Shown: positions 1-11,975, numbered from the stretch's first letter. The stretch: 64,000 bases of DNA from Acanthosepion esculentum (GCA_964036315.1 OZ038498.1:14601997-14665996); one strand, 5' to 3'. Numbers and translations: made by a program. Notes: generated by a model from the sequence alone, not told the origin.

Positions 1-340
1 TAAGTAAGTTCCTTTCATATTGTCTGATAAGCTTAATCACATTATCGTTGGAAGACGAAAGGAAAACACCATATTGATACATGTTTAAATCCTATCTAAG
101 CTTTCGGCTTACATAAGCCATTTTCAAAGATGACAATTTCAATACATCAAACAACACACAGACGAAACTACAATACTAGTCCGCCCCTGCTGCTTGAGCT
201 CAAAGTAACGACAAACTCGTATTTACGAGACGCGGAAGCGAAAGAGAGCGTCGCAGCTCGTGACGTCAGACAGAACAACGCGAGAGTGAAAAACGACAAG
301 TATTAAGTATGGGAAGCCGTTGGTATAAACCAATGGCTTC
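1..340. other. Unique-looking DNA without recognisable gene
   Basis: No convincing reading frame or repeat is visible. The part around 180-300 is richer in CG dinucleotides than the surrounding AT-rich DNA, but no promoter motif or exon could be recognised. Confidence 0.4.
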
Positions 341-382
341 TGTCAATGGCATTAATGAAAAATTGCTGCCGAAATATACACA

Positions 383-462
<80 letters not shown>

Positions 463-509
463 TTAGGCAGCAATCCTTCTTTCATGCAATCCTTCTTTAA
501 TGAAATGTG

Positions 510-586
<77 letters not shown>

Positions 587-600
587 GTGTATATGGGCAG
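341..600. repeat. (TA)n/(TG)n microsatellites framed by a short inverted repeat
   Basis: A (TA)n-(TG)n block lies at about 381-460 and a pure (TA)n block at about 512-582. The words AAATTGCTGCC (left) and GGCAGCAATCC (middle and right) flank them in inverted or direct orientation, so the microsatellites sit inside a small repeated unit. Reading frames crossing the block give only Cys-Val or Tyr-Ile runs and are not genes. Confidence 0.85.
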
Positions 601-915
601 CAATCCCTCTTTTATGCAAGTTTCAGTAAAAACAACTGTGGCTACATTTTTTATATAATTTTTCTTATAATTTTTTCTTTTCTAGACGTAAATTATATGA
701 AAATTGTCCAAATGTTTTAGATGTCCGAACGCTTTCGGCTATACTTTTATCCATTATAAAGGATAATTTTAAGTATACTTTTAACTGAATATATGGATTA
801 TTTTATGCGTGTATCTAGAGTTAAAGGAATGTTTTATTTTCCAAGCAGGGTCAGCATATTGTGGCCGTGTTCCTAATTTATTCCTAATTTTTATAATTTG
901 GGTATTGGCTTTTTG

Positions 916-916
<1 letters not shown>
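601..916. other. No gene seen
   Basis: AT-rich DNA with no supported coding region or recognised repeat family. Confidence 0.4.
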
Positions 917-979
<63 letters not shown>

Positions 980-1141
980 GTATGTATATATATATATATA
1001 TACACATACGCATATATATATTCATAGTTTATATTATTGAATGTTGACTTTTTCTTTTTTATTTTACATATAAACACACATATATATGTAAATATATACA
1101 TATATATATATGTAAACACACACGCACACGCACACACACGC

Positions 1142-1228
<87 letters not shown>
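917..1228. repeat. Compound (CA)n/(TA)n microsatellite
   Basis: (CA)n at about 921-976, mixed TA/CA to 1150, (CA)n at about 1151-1180 and (TA)n to about 1222. It directly abuts the CTAG end of the Helitron-like element that starts at 1229. Confidence 0.9.
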
Positions 1229-2770
1229 CTAGCTGAGTTACCCGGCGTTGCCCGGGTGTACATGTATACAATTGTATAACTGCACCCCCTGTATACCGGC
1301 ACCCCATGTCTAGAAATGTCTACCTGCGCCGCCTCTTTCATTAATCATCCGTTTATATACTAAGCTACTCCCCTCTCATCTTCCTTTACAGTATGTCCTT
1401 CGCAAGTGCTTGATTGTTCTCAATAAAGCAATTCCATCAATAAAACCTTCTTGTGTGGTCGTTACTCTGGGTTAAATTGTTTCAATGTTTTAGATATTCA
1501 GTAAATTTCCTATGGCCATAATAACTTTCAAATAGTATGTCATTGTTCACAAATATAATAATCAAACAAAAACAGGGATGAAGCATCAGAGCTTGATTCA
1601 ACTGCAAGTGAAAACACATGGACATCCTCTTCTCCTTATTAGCGCGTTTACTGTAAAGCTGGGGTTAATAAGAGATTCTTCTGGAATTTTCCCCTTTTAA
1701 CGCTTCAATAATCCTTCTCAAACAATCATTGCTTCAAAGATTGTTCGAATGCCAATTTAGGATGGAATAATATGAAGAAACTATTGGCTAAATGGAAAAA
1801 GCCGATTTTGGACCTATTTTGTCGCAGATTTTGTTCACTTAACTGAAATAATCTCAACCAAAAATTTACGCAAGATAATTTGTGTGTTATATGTAATTTA
1901 CATGGCAAATTTGGAAAGCATCATGTGAAAAAGCCTGGGAATTATGACCGAAAAACGTGTCTTTCGAACAGTTTTTCCTGGTTTTTCGTTATACGCGGAG
2001 AAGCAAGCAGGACTAAAATCACACTATCTTATTGCTAGGATGATGGTAATTTTTTTGCGGCATGTTTGAAGAAAATCGGATAAAAATGAGAAAGTTATTC
2101 AAGTTTTTATTTTAAGTAGTACAAAAACTCCAATTTTTTCAGAGTTTTTTTCCATTTTTTTGTGTGAAGCCAAGGTCCCAGGGAAACTATGAAGCAATCT
2201 ACATAAACCTCGTCACATGAGCCCTGTTTTGCCATAAGTGCAAAGAACATCAGCTCATCCAGTGAAAATTTTGTTCGTGTGTAACTTTGCCTTGGTTTTT
2301 GCAAAAAGTCGTACCCATCTTCAGTTTTATTAATTTTAATTTGCCAAACCCCGGGGTGAGGGTGCTGGAGATTGAAAAATTTGTCTTCGTAAATTCGCAA
2401 CATGTGTGTTTAATTTCATCGAAATGCATAATTAGCACACACACACACACACAGACAGACACACACACACAGACACACACACAGACAAACACACACACAC
2501 ACAGACAAACACACACACAGACACACACACACACACAGACAAACACACACACAGACACACACAAACACTCACACAGACACAGACACACACACAAACACAG
2601 ACACAGACACACACACACAACAAACACATACACACACACACAGATACACACACACAGACAAACACACACAGAGACAAACACTCACACAGACACGCACACA
2701 GACACACACACACACGGACAAACACACACACAGACACACACACAAACATCTTCTGTTTTTTAAATGTAGA
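1229..2770 (-). mobile_element. Non-autonomous Helitron-like element
   Basis: Read on the minus strand, the element ends in a GC-rich hairpin (arms ACCCGG and CCGGGT on the plus strand, near 1241-1257), about a dozen bases before a terminal CTAG. The other end starts with TC (2770-2769). An A precedes the 5' end and a T follows the 3' end, as expected for Helitron insertion between A and T without target duplication. No Rep/helicase was recognised inside, so it would be non-autonomous. The interior holds a long (CA/GACA)n tract. A second partial copy with a similar 5' end lies at about 33800-34298. Helitron assignment is inferred from the termini only. Confidence 0.6.
2433..2755. repeat. (ACACAGAC)n-type tract inside the Helitron-like element
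   Basis: About 320 bp of imperfect CA/GACA repeats follow a non-repetitive stretch and lie next to the element's 5' end. Frames through it give His-Thr or Val-Cys runs and are not coding. Confidence 0.9.
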
Positions 2771-2791
2771 TATATATATATGTTAACTTAC

Positions 2792-2870
2792 CTTTAGCAT
2801 AAGCACACAGCATCAACAGGATGACCAACTGTTGGAGGCAGCACCAGACAAATTTTGTGGATACGGCCAT
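2792..2870 (-). CDS. Candidate first coding exon of a secreted protein (signal peptide)
   Basis: On the minus strand an ATG at 2870-2868 in a good start context (G at -3, G at +4) opens 26 codons plus one base. The peptide begins MAVSTKF, has a hydrophobic core LVILLMLCAYA and ends at a plausible signal-peptidase site after AYA. Then follows the exon end AAAG and a perfect splice donor GTAAGT (2791-2786). A phase-1 intron directly after a signal peptide is usual for secreted and neuropeptide precursors. The mature protein would lie at lower coordinates; no second exon was recognised in 1-2790, so the gene should continue outside the window. The family is unknown. Only one exon is seen, so chance or a pseudo-exon cannot be excluded. 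Confidence 0.55.
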
Positions 2871-3110
2871 GGCTGACGGACTAGGGAAAATATTTTTATA
2901 TATTCCTCACTTTTCTTGATTTGATTACAAGCGCAAAGGCGACCGCTCAAAAACTGCTGCAGAAGACCTGACGGCAGAGACAAGAAGCGGACACAAATTA
3001 TCAAAATATTTCGAAGAGACGATGATCGAACGAAACGGGAGGACTCCACAGAGAACCTGAAACTCCTCTGCGTCGCTTGGAGCCCTGCGTCGGGCAGTTA
3101 TAGGCTGGCC
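2871..3110 (-). promoter_or_regulatory. Possible promoter / 5' leader region of the signal-peptide exon
   Basis: The DNA upstream of the candidate ATG on the minus strand is non-repetitive and richer in G+C than its surroundings. A TATATAAAA-like word lies about 25-30 bp before the ATG (near 2893-2901). A CTAG-ending pyrimidine stretch just before the ATG could instead be a splice acceptor of a 5'-leader intron. Both readings are inferences. Confidence 0.25.
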
Positions 3111-3600
3111 AACATTGACATCAACAAAAGAGGCGGAGTAAAAGATGAAGGAAAGGTTAAAGCGGGGAAAGAAACTAAAGATAGAAAAAAAGAAGAGGGG
3201 CTCAGAGCGAAGAACGCGAAAGGTAAGAGTGAATAAAGCAAAAAGAAAGAATAAAGAAAACACTCACAGAAATAAATGAAAAAAAAAATGACTAAAAGTA
3301 CTTATTATTCTTTGCACTAATCAATGGTACTTGAATGACCGGATTTTTAGTCTTCCAACCAAATCTGTCTATTTGATAGGTGACGAGTATGAGAAAGAGG
3401 AGTTGTTAACATGAAGGTTAGGGCGAGTAAGGATTCAAAGGAAGAAGGGGCTCAAGGCGCGGGCGAGTAAGAATATACTCTCAAAGAAACGTCAATTGAC
3501 TATCTACATCTATATATTATTTCAGTTCATCACCGTTCTAAATAACTCTCTCTTCTCCCTCTCTGTCTTTTGTTTCTGAAATTTTTCTCACAACCTCGCT
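3111..3600. other. No gene seen
   Basis: Purine-rich non-coding DNA with short near-repeats of the type GGGGCTCAAGGCGC. No exon, RNA gene or known repeat was recognised. Confidence 0.4.
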
Positions 3601-3624
3601 CTCTCTTACACACACTTTTTTCTG

Positions 3625-3692
<68 letters not shown>

Positions 3693-3724
3693 TTGTTCTT
3701 CTACAGCACATTTTCGGCCTTGCA

Positions 3725-3769
<45 letters not shown>

Positions 3770-3967
3770 ACAGTCTGTTTCTGTCGATCTATATAGAGAG
3801 AGAGAGAGATAGCATGTAAGGTTGAAAATAGAAGGGTAAATGGAAAGATAGATCGATAGAAACAGACTGTTAGATAGATAGATAGATAGATAGATTGATA
3901 GCAAGTAAGGCCGAAAAAGCATTATAGAAGGGCAAATAGTTAGATTGTGAGAAAGACCGAAAATGTG

Positions 3968-3995
<28 letters not shown>
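3625..3995. repeat. GATA/CTAT foldback with terminal (TA)n
   Basis: A (CTAT)n tract with unique islands on the left is mirrored by (GATA)n on the right. The hairpin centre is the pair ACAGTCTGTTTC (about 3769) and GAAACAGACTGT (about 3860), and the GGCCTTGC / GCAAGTAAGGCC islands also mirror each other. The foldback ends in (TA)n at about 3970-3998, next to the large inverted repeat. Confidence 0.75.
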
Positions 3996-4004
<9 letters not shown>

Positions 4005-4033
4005 TTTATTTGAATATTACAACATAAATATGT

Positions 4034-4100
4034 TATAAAATCACGACAAAAGTAGCCATTTTGTTTCAACACTTCTTGTGTCTTGTCAAGTGATAATATA
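4034..4100 (-). ncRNA. Hammerhead ribozyme fold, 3' end of left PLE copy
   Basis: This is the exact mirror copy of the motif at 11602-11668. On the minus strand the core TTGACAA is complementary to 4083-4089, and the cleavage-site C17 is the complement of G4045. It lies in the sense orientation of the left PLE copy, about 2.4 kb beyond its stop codon and about 35 bp inside the arm's outer end. PLE terminal repeats are known to carry type I hammerheads. Activity is not shown. See the right-hand copy for the full pairing. Confidence 0.65.
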
Positions 4101-4749
4101 GAGTATAGAATAAATGGTTTCAAAAGTTTCAAATTAATCAACGATCCTTAGCTAAGAGTAAACGCTGTTACGTAAGCCAGAGTGGCCAATCAAAAAACAA
4201 GTATAGGATGATTCGAAAAATTTGACAACTAAGCAAGGCTATCTTAGATATTAAAAGATTTATAAAATTTGAAATTAAAATTAAAAGTAAAAAATTAAAA
4301 TTACCTATTTAGAAATCTAAATCAGATCTCTATTAAGTTTTAAATTGTAGAATTACTAAGGAGAAAAAATAAAAAATAAAAATAAAAAATAAATAAATAA
4401 ATCTAAAAATAAAAATAAAAAATATATATGCTATTTAATTTATATTTTCATTGAAATTAAGTTGAAAGTTGTATTTAGAGTCCCAGACATAGATGTATAC
4501 ATTTTTCGTTACATTTCAGCATGTTAGTCGCCTCTCACGTGAAATCACTCGAACAACGGCATGCCAACCGCTCGGACGCATCTAGATATATACACACACA
4601 TACAAAAAAGCAAACCACACATAGGCAAATGCACTACACCTACACACATACATCGATACACACAGGCACACACATCTACATTCAATATGATCCAGACGGT
4701 CAAATGTCGAAGCTATTCGTGGCTTAATATGTTATTAAACGAATTTAAA

Positions 4750-4773
4750 CTTGAAAAATTTAAACAAATAACC

Positions 4774-4816
<43 letters not shown>

Positions 4817-5459
4817 CATATATATACATATATATATATATATATACATATATATACATATACACATACACACACATACACATATATATACATATATACA
4901 TTTTTGAAAACATATAGTTTTCGACACATTTACAGACAAAAGTAAATAACCACCTCCACATATAATTGAACACTCGCACATCCGCATATAAATTAATACA
5001 TGCACCCGCATAGACACATATAAGGATAATAGGTACGCATACACAGACCTACGTACATAAACATACACATAGATAAGCACATATAAATATATTGACCCAT
5101 ACGTCGACGCAGAAAAGTAAATAAGGCAAGTGAAGAAATACATATAAAGATGCAACCATATACAAGCACACACATACATACATACACATCTAGATGTACA
5201 TACATAAGCACGCATGCATATATGTATATACACTAAATATATATATAGACATTTACAAATACAAGTGTATACATGGAAAATTAAACAAACGTAAATTAAA
5301 ACGACATGAGTATAAAAATGCATATACACATCCGCTAGTACATATATATACACACATACATACGCAACTACACATAGATATACATACATATATATCTACA
5401 GACATACATATACATACATACATACATATTCACAAATATAGATATACGCAAATATACAA

Positions 5460-5506
<47 letters not shown>

Positions 5507-6200
5507 CATACATATATAAACACACATACCCATATACATACACACACGTACACATATACGCACACACATACATATACAAACACATATACATATATACATA
5601 AACATATAGACACATGCATAAAAAAGGAAAAAGAAATAAGCATACATAGACCAACTTATATTCTAATAATATTCCAACAACATTATGATAAAATATATTA
5701 AAAGTTAATCATAATTTAAGAAAAGAACAACGGTCTGTAAGCAATTAAAGGTACTTTATCAACAAAAGTAGATTTTAGTTTGTATCTATGATACACTCCA
5801 AGACACTAAAGCCTACATACAAATACACATACAATGACACACCAACATATATATATAAATATCTAATCCTATATAAATACCCATATCGACACATCCAGAT
5901 AAACAATACAGAGACAGTCGAGCTCAACCATATAATCACCCACACATACATATAAATATACACCCATATACAAACACATATACATAAACATATACATATT
6001 TAAACATACATATATATACATATATATGCATATATAAACCTATACATACACATAGAAACATACATACTACATATACATACATATATGCACACTCACACAT
6101 ACATATACATACATATGCAATAGGCATACATATATCTACACTCACACAAGTACACATAAATATCCCCATATCCCCATACATATACTCACACATTTAGTGG
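4750..6200. repeat. Microsatellite-rich 3' region of the left PLE copy
   Basis: Long imperfect TA/CA/TACA repeats with short unique islands occupy most of the DNA between the PLE stop codon and the hammerhead. The same sequence appears inverted at about 9500-10960. Many frames stay open here only because the repeats lack stops; the predicted Tyr-Ile-Cys-Val peptides are not genes. Confidence 0.85.
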
Positions 6201-6287
6201 TAGACACTTACCAGAATTTACTCCCTTACTCATAGACATAAACAGGTTAACCTATGATAGAAGCCAATATACGCAACGATATACCTT

Positions 6288-6328
<41 letters not shown>

Positions 6329-6529
6329 TATATATCCCTATATACACATATACATATCCTACAGTAGAAATAACTCTACATAACATACACATATATACAT
6401 CTAAATACAGACACGTATGATACTTTGTAAGTACCCAGTACACATTCATATCGATAAGGCGACTATCATGCTAAAAAGGTAATAGTCTATTAAGTTTCAT
6501 TTATCATTATCATAGAAAGTATATGATTT

Positions 6530-8269
6530 CTATACTAAGTTAAATTTAAGACGGTGCTTACAGTTAACTGTTAGTTCATATCTTTGATTTAAAAGATCAG
6601 TCTTATTTTTAAATCTAATTATTTCAAGTTTCTCGTTAAGGCATAAGTAACAGGGGGCATATAGTGAGTTACATGTCCGGGCCTTTCTAATTAATTTCCA
6701 TTTAACCTTAGGTGTTTTATTTTTCTCTTTTAGACTCCAAAAGTATTTGGATAATGAAGTCATATATTTATAGTTACTATTATTAAAAGATTGCAGGTGA
6801 CCCCGCCAGCGTTCCTTGAATGGTCTCATGGTGCAACCTATGTAGAATTTCTTTATATTTGGATTTTCTAGTGTTGATATAGTACTGAGATAAACTACAG
6901 AGCTAGTTAAACAGTTATTATTTAGTGGACAATTATTGGGATTCCTGCAGTTACATGATTTATTATTTGTGTCATTTTGCTTAATGTTGCTATGTGCAAC
7001 CTTGTGGGTTGTCAGGCTCTCCGAATTTATATACTTGCTGAATATACTATTGTTATGTTTTTTAATTATTTTTTCTAGGTTATCAGCACAACTATAGCTT
7101 AACTTAAGAGTATTAGAGTTAAATATTTTACTGAGTGAGTTGGTTCCAGATTTGGGGAAATGTTTTTTAATGAGGTTTAGAAACAGGTGCCCCAATTTGG
7201 TTTTAACCATAATGTTAAAAGGGGGAGTATACCATATGATTTTTCTAGATCTCTTTCTACCATTATTGTTGCTATTTATAGGGCTTTTATATTTAATATT
7301 AATATTTTTATATCCACTATTTTTAAGTGCGGAATTGTAAAGGTTACTATGCTTATTAAAAATATCACTGTTTGAAGAGTTGTTACTGATCCTACATTCA
7401 ATAGAATAGGGTATGTGTTTGATGATTGCAGGGGGGTGGTTAGAATTTGGATGAACGTATATTTGATTGGAATTAACTTTTACATATGGTTGGTATGTGT
7501 TGCTAGTGAGGTCTAGGGTGACGTCTAGGAAGTCTACTCGTTTAACATTAGTGGAAACTATTACTCTGAGACCTAGATCCTTAAATACCTTATGTATCAT
7601 TTTTCTAATACGATCTACTTTAATTTTAGTGGAATTCCTAACTACTAATAACCCGTCGTCCCTATATAATCCTACACTATCAGAATCTAGGCAATCAAAT
7701 GCACTTAAATTATACAAAAGAAATAATCCAACAAGATCAGAAGCTTCAGCAGAATACAGAGAACCCATTGAAATGTCAAATTTTTCGTTACAGGACTTTT
7801 TGGTCCACTGTTCATCTTTGTAGATTAGAACCGAATTTCGGCACTCCATGATGGTATTCACTTCTCTTTCAGAAATGTTGGAGTATTCCCGAGCGAAATC
7901 CAGGGCACAAGTGAACAGATTTTTGGATATAGATGGATAATAGTCTGTAATGTCAAACTGTATGAAGGTACATTTATCCTTAAATCCGATGTTGGTAAAC
8001 CAGTTGATGACATCCGCAGTGTTAATCCATTGTAATAGTCCGAGGGTTTTCTTTATGGAGTGGTTGGTTCTTTCTAAGATGTTCTTACTAATCCTGCCGA
8101 TTTCCGGTCTAGTTGGGTTTATAATCCTAGTTGATGGCTTAGATCTGAAATCGGGTTTGTGATCTTTTAATAAAATATAGGCTTCTTTAGGTTGTAATTT
8201 ACTAACTCGATCACTTATCTTTAGTTTATCAGTAATTGATTTGCTGATAGAGTTAATTTTATCAATATT
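6530..8269 (-). pseudogene. Penelope-like element ORF: reverse transcriptase + GIY-YIG endonuclease, 5'-truncated
   Basis: An open minus-strand frame of about 579 codons runs from the inversion junction to a TAA stop at 6530. Reading N to C it shows LLKDHKPDF and RIINPTRPEIG, RT motif A FDITDYYPSI (near 7950), RT motif C YRDDG (near 7660), a linker, a Cys-rich CNCRNPNNCPLNNNCL cluster, and the GIY-YIG core with VVYLS, KFYIGCT and an ERW-RGH helix (near 6900-6790). These are diagnostic of PLEs, which reverse-transcribe their RNA at a nick made by the GIY-YIG nuclease. The N-terminal part before LLKDHK is cut off at 8270, where a stop and the inverted copy begin. The portion present has no internal stop or frameshift, so the copy is young. 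The Neptune/Nematis-like group is a tentative assignment. Confidence 0.9.
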
Positions 8270-8271
8270 TT

Positions 8272-9182
8272 ACCACCCCCCTGCAATCATCAAACACATA
8301 CCCTATTCTATTGAATGTAGGATCAGTAACAACTCTTCAAACAGTGATATTTTTAATAAGCATAGTAACCTTTACAATTCCGCACTTAAAAATAGTGGAT
8401 ATAAAAATATTAATATTAAATATAAAAGCCCTATAAATAGCAACAATAATGGTAGAAAGAGATCTAGAAAAATCATATGGTATATTCCCCCTTTTAACAT
8501 TATGGTTAAAACCAAATTGGGGCACCTGTTTCTAAACCTCATTAAAAAACATTTCCCCAAATCTGGAACCAACTCACTCAGTAAAATATTTAACTCTAAT
8601 ACTCTTAAGTTAAGCTATAGTTGTGCTGATAACCTAGAAAAAATAATTAAAAAACATAACAATAGTATATTCAGCAAGTATATAAATTCGGAGAGCCTGA
8701 CAACCCACAAGGTTGCACATAGCAACATTAAGCAAAATGACACAAATAATAAATCATGTAACTGCAGGAATCCCAATAATTGTCCACTAAATAATAACTG
8801 TTTAACTAGCTCTGTAGTTTATCTCAGTACTATATCAACACTAGAAAATCCAAATATAAAGAAATTCTACATAGGTTGCACCATGAGACCATTCAAGGAA
8901 CGCTGGCGGGGTCACCTGCAATCTTTTAATAATAGTAACTATAAATATATGACTTCATTATCCAAATACTTTTGGAGTCTAAAAGAGAAAAATAAAACAC
9001 CTAAGGTTAAATGGAAATTAATTAGAAAGGCCCGGACATGTAACTCACTATATGCCCCCTGTTACTTATGCCTTAACGAGAAACTTGAAATAATTAGATT
9101 TAAAAATAAGACTGATCTTTTAAATCAAAGATATGAACTAACAGTTAACTGTAAGCACCGTCTTAAATTTAACTTAGTATAG
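8272..9182 (+). pseudogene. Second, inverted PLE copy: linker + GIY-YIG endonuclease only
   Basis: This plus-strand frame repeats the C-terminal 300 or so residues of the minus-strand PLE, from HPPAIIKHIPYS to the final FNLV. It contains the Cys cluster and GIY-YIG nuclease but no reverse transcriptase. One residue difference is seen (IWYIPP here, IWYTPP in the left copy). The apparent start upstream of HPPAIIK belongs to the other copy's complementary strand, so the natural start is missing. The copy cannot move on its own. Confidence 0.9.
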
Positions 9183-9383
9183 AAATCATATACTTTCTAT
9201 GATAATGATAAATGAAACTTAATAGACTATTACCTTTTTAGCATGATAGTCGCCTTATCGATATGAATGTGTACTGGGTACTTACAAAGTATCATACGTG
9301 TCTGTATTTAGATGTATATATGTGTATGTTATGTAGAGTTATTTCTACTGTAGGATATGTATATGTGTATATAGGGATATATA

Positions 9384-9424
<41 letters not shown>

Positions 9425-10205
9425 AAGGTATATCGTTGCGTATATTGGCTTCTATCATAGGTTAACCTGTTTATGTCTATGAGTAAGGGAGTAAATTCTG
9501 GTAAGTGTCTACCACTAAATGTGTGAGTATATGTATGGGGATATGGGGATATTTATGTGTACTTGTGTGAGTGTAGATATATGTATGCCTATTGCATATG
9601 TATGTATATGTATGTGTGAGTGTGCATATATGTATGTATATGTAGTATGTATGTTTCTATGTGTATGTATAGGTTTATATATGCATATATATGTATATAT
9701 ATGTATGTTTAAATATGTATATGTTTATGTATATGTGTTTGTATATGGGTGTATATTTATATGTATGTGTGGGTGATTATATGGTTGAGCTCGACTGTCT
9801 CTGTATTGTTTATCTGGATGTGTCGATATGGGTATTTATATAGGATTAGATATTTATATATATATGTTGGTGTGTCATTGTATGTGTATTTGTATGTAGG
9901 CTTTAGTGTCTTGGAGTGTATCATAGATACAAACTAAAATCTACTTTTGTTGATAAAGTACCTTTAATTGCTTACAGACCGTTGTTCTTTTCTTAAATTA
10001 TGATTAACTTTTAATATATTTTATCATAATGTTGTTGGAATATTATTAGAATATAAGTTGGTCTATGTATGCTTATTTCTTTTTCCTTTTTTATGCATGT
10101 GTCTATATGTTTATGTATATATGTATATGTGTTTGTATATGTATGTGTGTGCGTATATGTGTACGTGTGTGTATGTATATGGGTATGTGTGTTTATATAT
10201 GTATG

Positions 10206-10246
<41 letters not shown>

Positions 10247-10889
10247 TTGTATATTTGCGTATATCTATATTTGTGAATATGTATGTATGTATGTATATGT
10301 ATGTCTGTAGATATATATGTATGTATATCTATGTGTAGTTGCGTATGTATGTGTGTATATATATGTACTAGCGGATGTGTATATGCATTTTTATACTCAT
10401 GTCGTTTTAATTTACGTTTGTTTAGTTTTTCATGTATACACTTGTATTTGTAAATGTCTATATATATATTTAGTGTATATACATATATGCATGCGTGCTT
10501 ATGTATGTACATCTAGATGTGTATGTATGTATGTGTGTGCTTGTATATGGTTGCATCTTTATATGTATTTCTTCACTTGCCTTATTTACTTTTCTGCGTC
10601 GACGTATGGGTCAATATATTTATATGTGCTTATCTATGTGTATGTTTATGTACGTAGGTCTGTGTATGCGTACCTATTATCCTTATATGTGTCTATGCGG
10701 GTGCATGTATTAATTTATATGCGGATGTGCGAGTGTTCAATTATATGTGGAGGTGGTTATTTACTTTTGTCTGTAAATGTGTCGAAAACTATATGTTTTC
10801 AAAAATGTATATATGTATATATATGTGTATGTGTGTGTATGTGTATATGTATATATATGTATATATATATATATATATGTATATATATG

Positions 10890-10928
<39 letters not shown>

Positions 10929-11601
10929 GGTTATTTGTTTAAATTTTTCAAGTTTAAATTCGTTTAATAACATATTAAGCCACGAATAGCTTCGACATTT
11001 GACCGTCTGGATCATATTGAATGTAGATGTGTGTGCCTGTGTGTATCGATGTATGTGTGTAGGTGTAGTGCATTTGCCTATGTGTGGTTTGCTTTTTTGT
11101 ATGTGTGTGTATATATCTAGATGCGTCCGAGCGGTTGGCATGCCGTTGTTCGAGTGATTTCACGTGAGAGGCGACTAACATGCTGAAATGTAACGAAAAA
11201 TGTATACATCTATGTCTGGGACTCTAAATACAACTTTCAACTTAATTTCAATGAAAATATAAATTAAATAGCATATATATTTTTTATTTTTATTTTTAGA
11301 TTTATTTATTTATTTTTTATTTTTATTTTTTATTTTTTCTCCTTAGTAATTCTACAATTTAAAACTTAATAGAGATCTGATTTAGATTTCTAAATAGGTA
11401 ATTTTAATTTTTTACTTTTAATTTTAATTTCAAATTTTATAAATCTTTTAATATCTAAGATAGCCTTGCTTAGTTGTCAAATTTTTCGAATCATCCTATA
11501 CTTGTTTTTTGATTGGCCACTCTGGCTTACGTAACAGCGTTTACTCTTAGCTAAGGATCGTTGATTAATTTGAAACTTTTGAAACCATTTATTCTATACT
11601 C

Positions 11602-11668
11602 TATATTATCACTTGACAAGACACAAGAAGTGTTGAAACAAAATGGCTACTTTTGTCGTGATTTTATA
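11602..11668 (+). ncRNA. Hammerhead ribozyme fold with U3-A8 core pair, 3' end of right PLE copy
   Basis: All helices can be drawn by hand. Stem I pairs ATCAC (11608-11612) with GTGAT (11658-11662), extended after a 2x2 internal loop by TATA/TATA. The core is TTGACAA (11613-11619). Stem II is GACAC/GTGTT with loop AAGAA. GAA follows at 11635-11637. Stem III pairs ACAAAA (11638-11643) with TTTTGT (11651-11656). The cleavage-site base is C11657 in GTC. The canonical core is CUGANGA; here C3 is U and G8 is A, so the C3-G8 pair is replaced by U3-A8. All other essential bases match. Orientation and position fit a PLE 3' terminal repeat. Catalysis is inferred, not shown. Confidence 0.7.
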
Positions 11669-11792
11669 ACATATTTATGTTGTAATATTCAAATAAATAA
11701 TTATATCTGCTCTACTCTGTATTGAGCACTCTTTAAAGAATATTGATTGTTGGTTATTGGATTTCATTCCGTATATACCAATCCTAAACTTG

Positions 11793-11975
<183 letters not shown>

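Larger units (their letters stand above)
3999..7440 (-). repeat. Left arm of a 3.4-kb inverted repeat (PLE copy, sense on minus)
   Basis: The arm is the reverse complement of 8272-11703. Inner borders are exact: T7440 pairs with A8272. The PLE stop codons at 6530 and 9182 fit the same symmetry axis, so there is no net indel over the coding part. Outside the stop the arms differ only by a few base changes and by microsatellite length. The arm holds the C-terminal half of the PLE reading frame, 2.4 kb of microsatellite-rich 3' DNA, a poly-A/T run (6291-6323) and a hammerhead fold just inside its outer end. Confidence 0.95.
8272..11703 (+). repeat. Right arm of the 3.4-kb inverted repeat (PLE copy, sense on plus)
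   Basis: Mirror copy of 3999-7440; see there. It ends about 35 bp after the hammerhead fold. Beyond it, unrelated sequence starts with a TATTGAGCACT word that also occurs near both ends of the foldback at 52966-53740. Confidence 0.95.

Noticed and set aside
4713..5963. Several long open frames of Tyr, Ile, Cys and Val
   Set aside because: They run through TA/CA/TACA repeats on both strands and recur inverted at 9.5-11 kb; composition alone keeps them open.
3999..11703. Inverted repeat as a pure sequencing or assembly artefact
   Set aside because: Not fully excluded, but the arms differ at several single bases and in microsatellite length, and an 831-bp unmirrored spacer with coding sequence is present.
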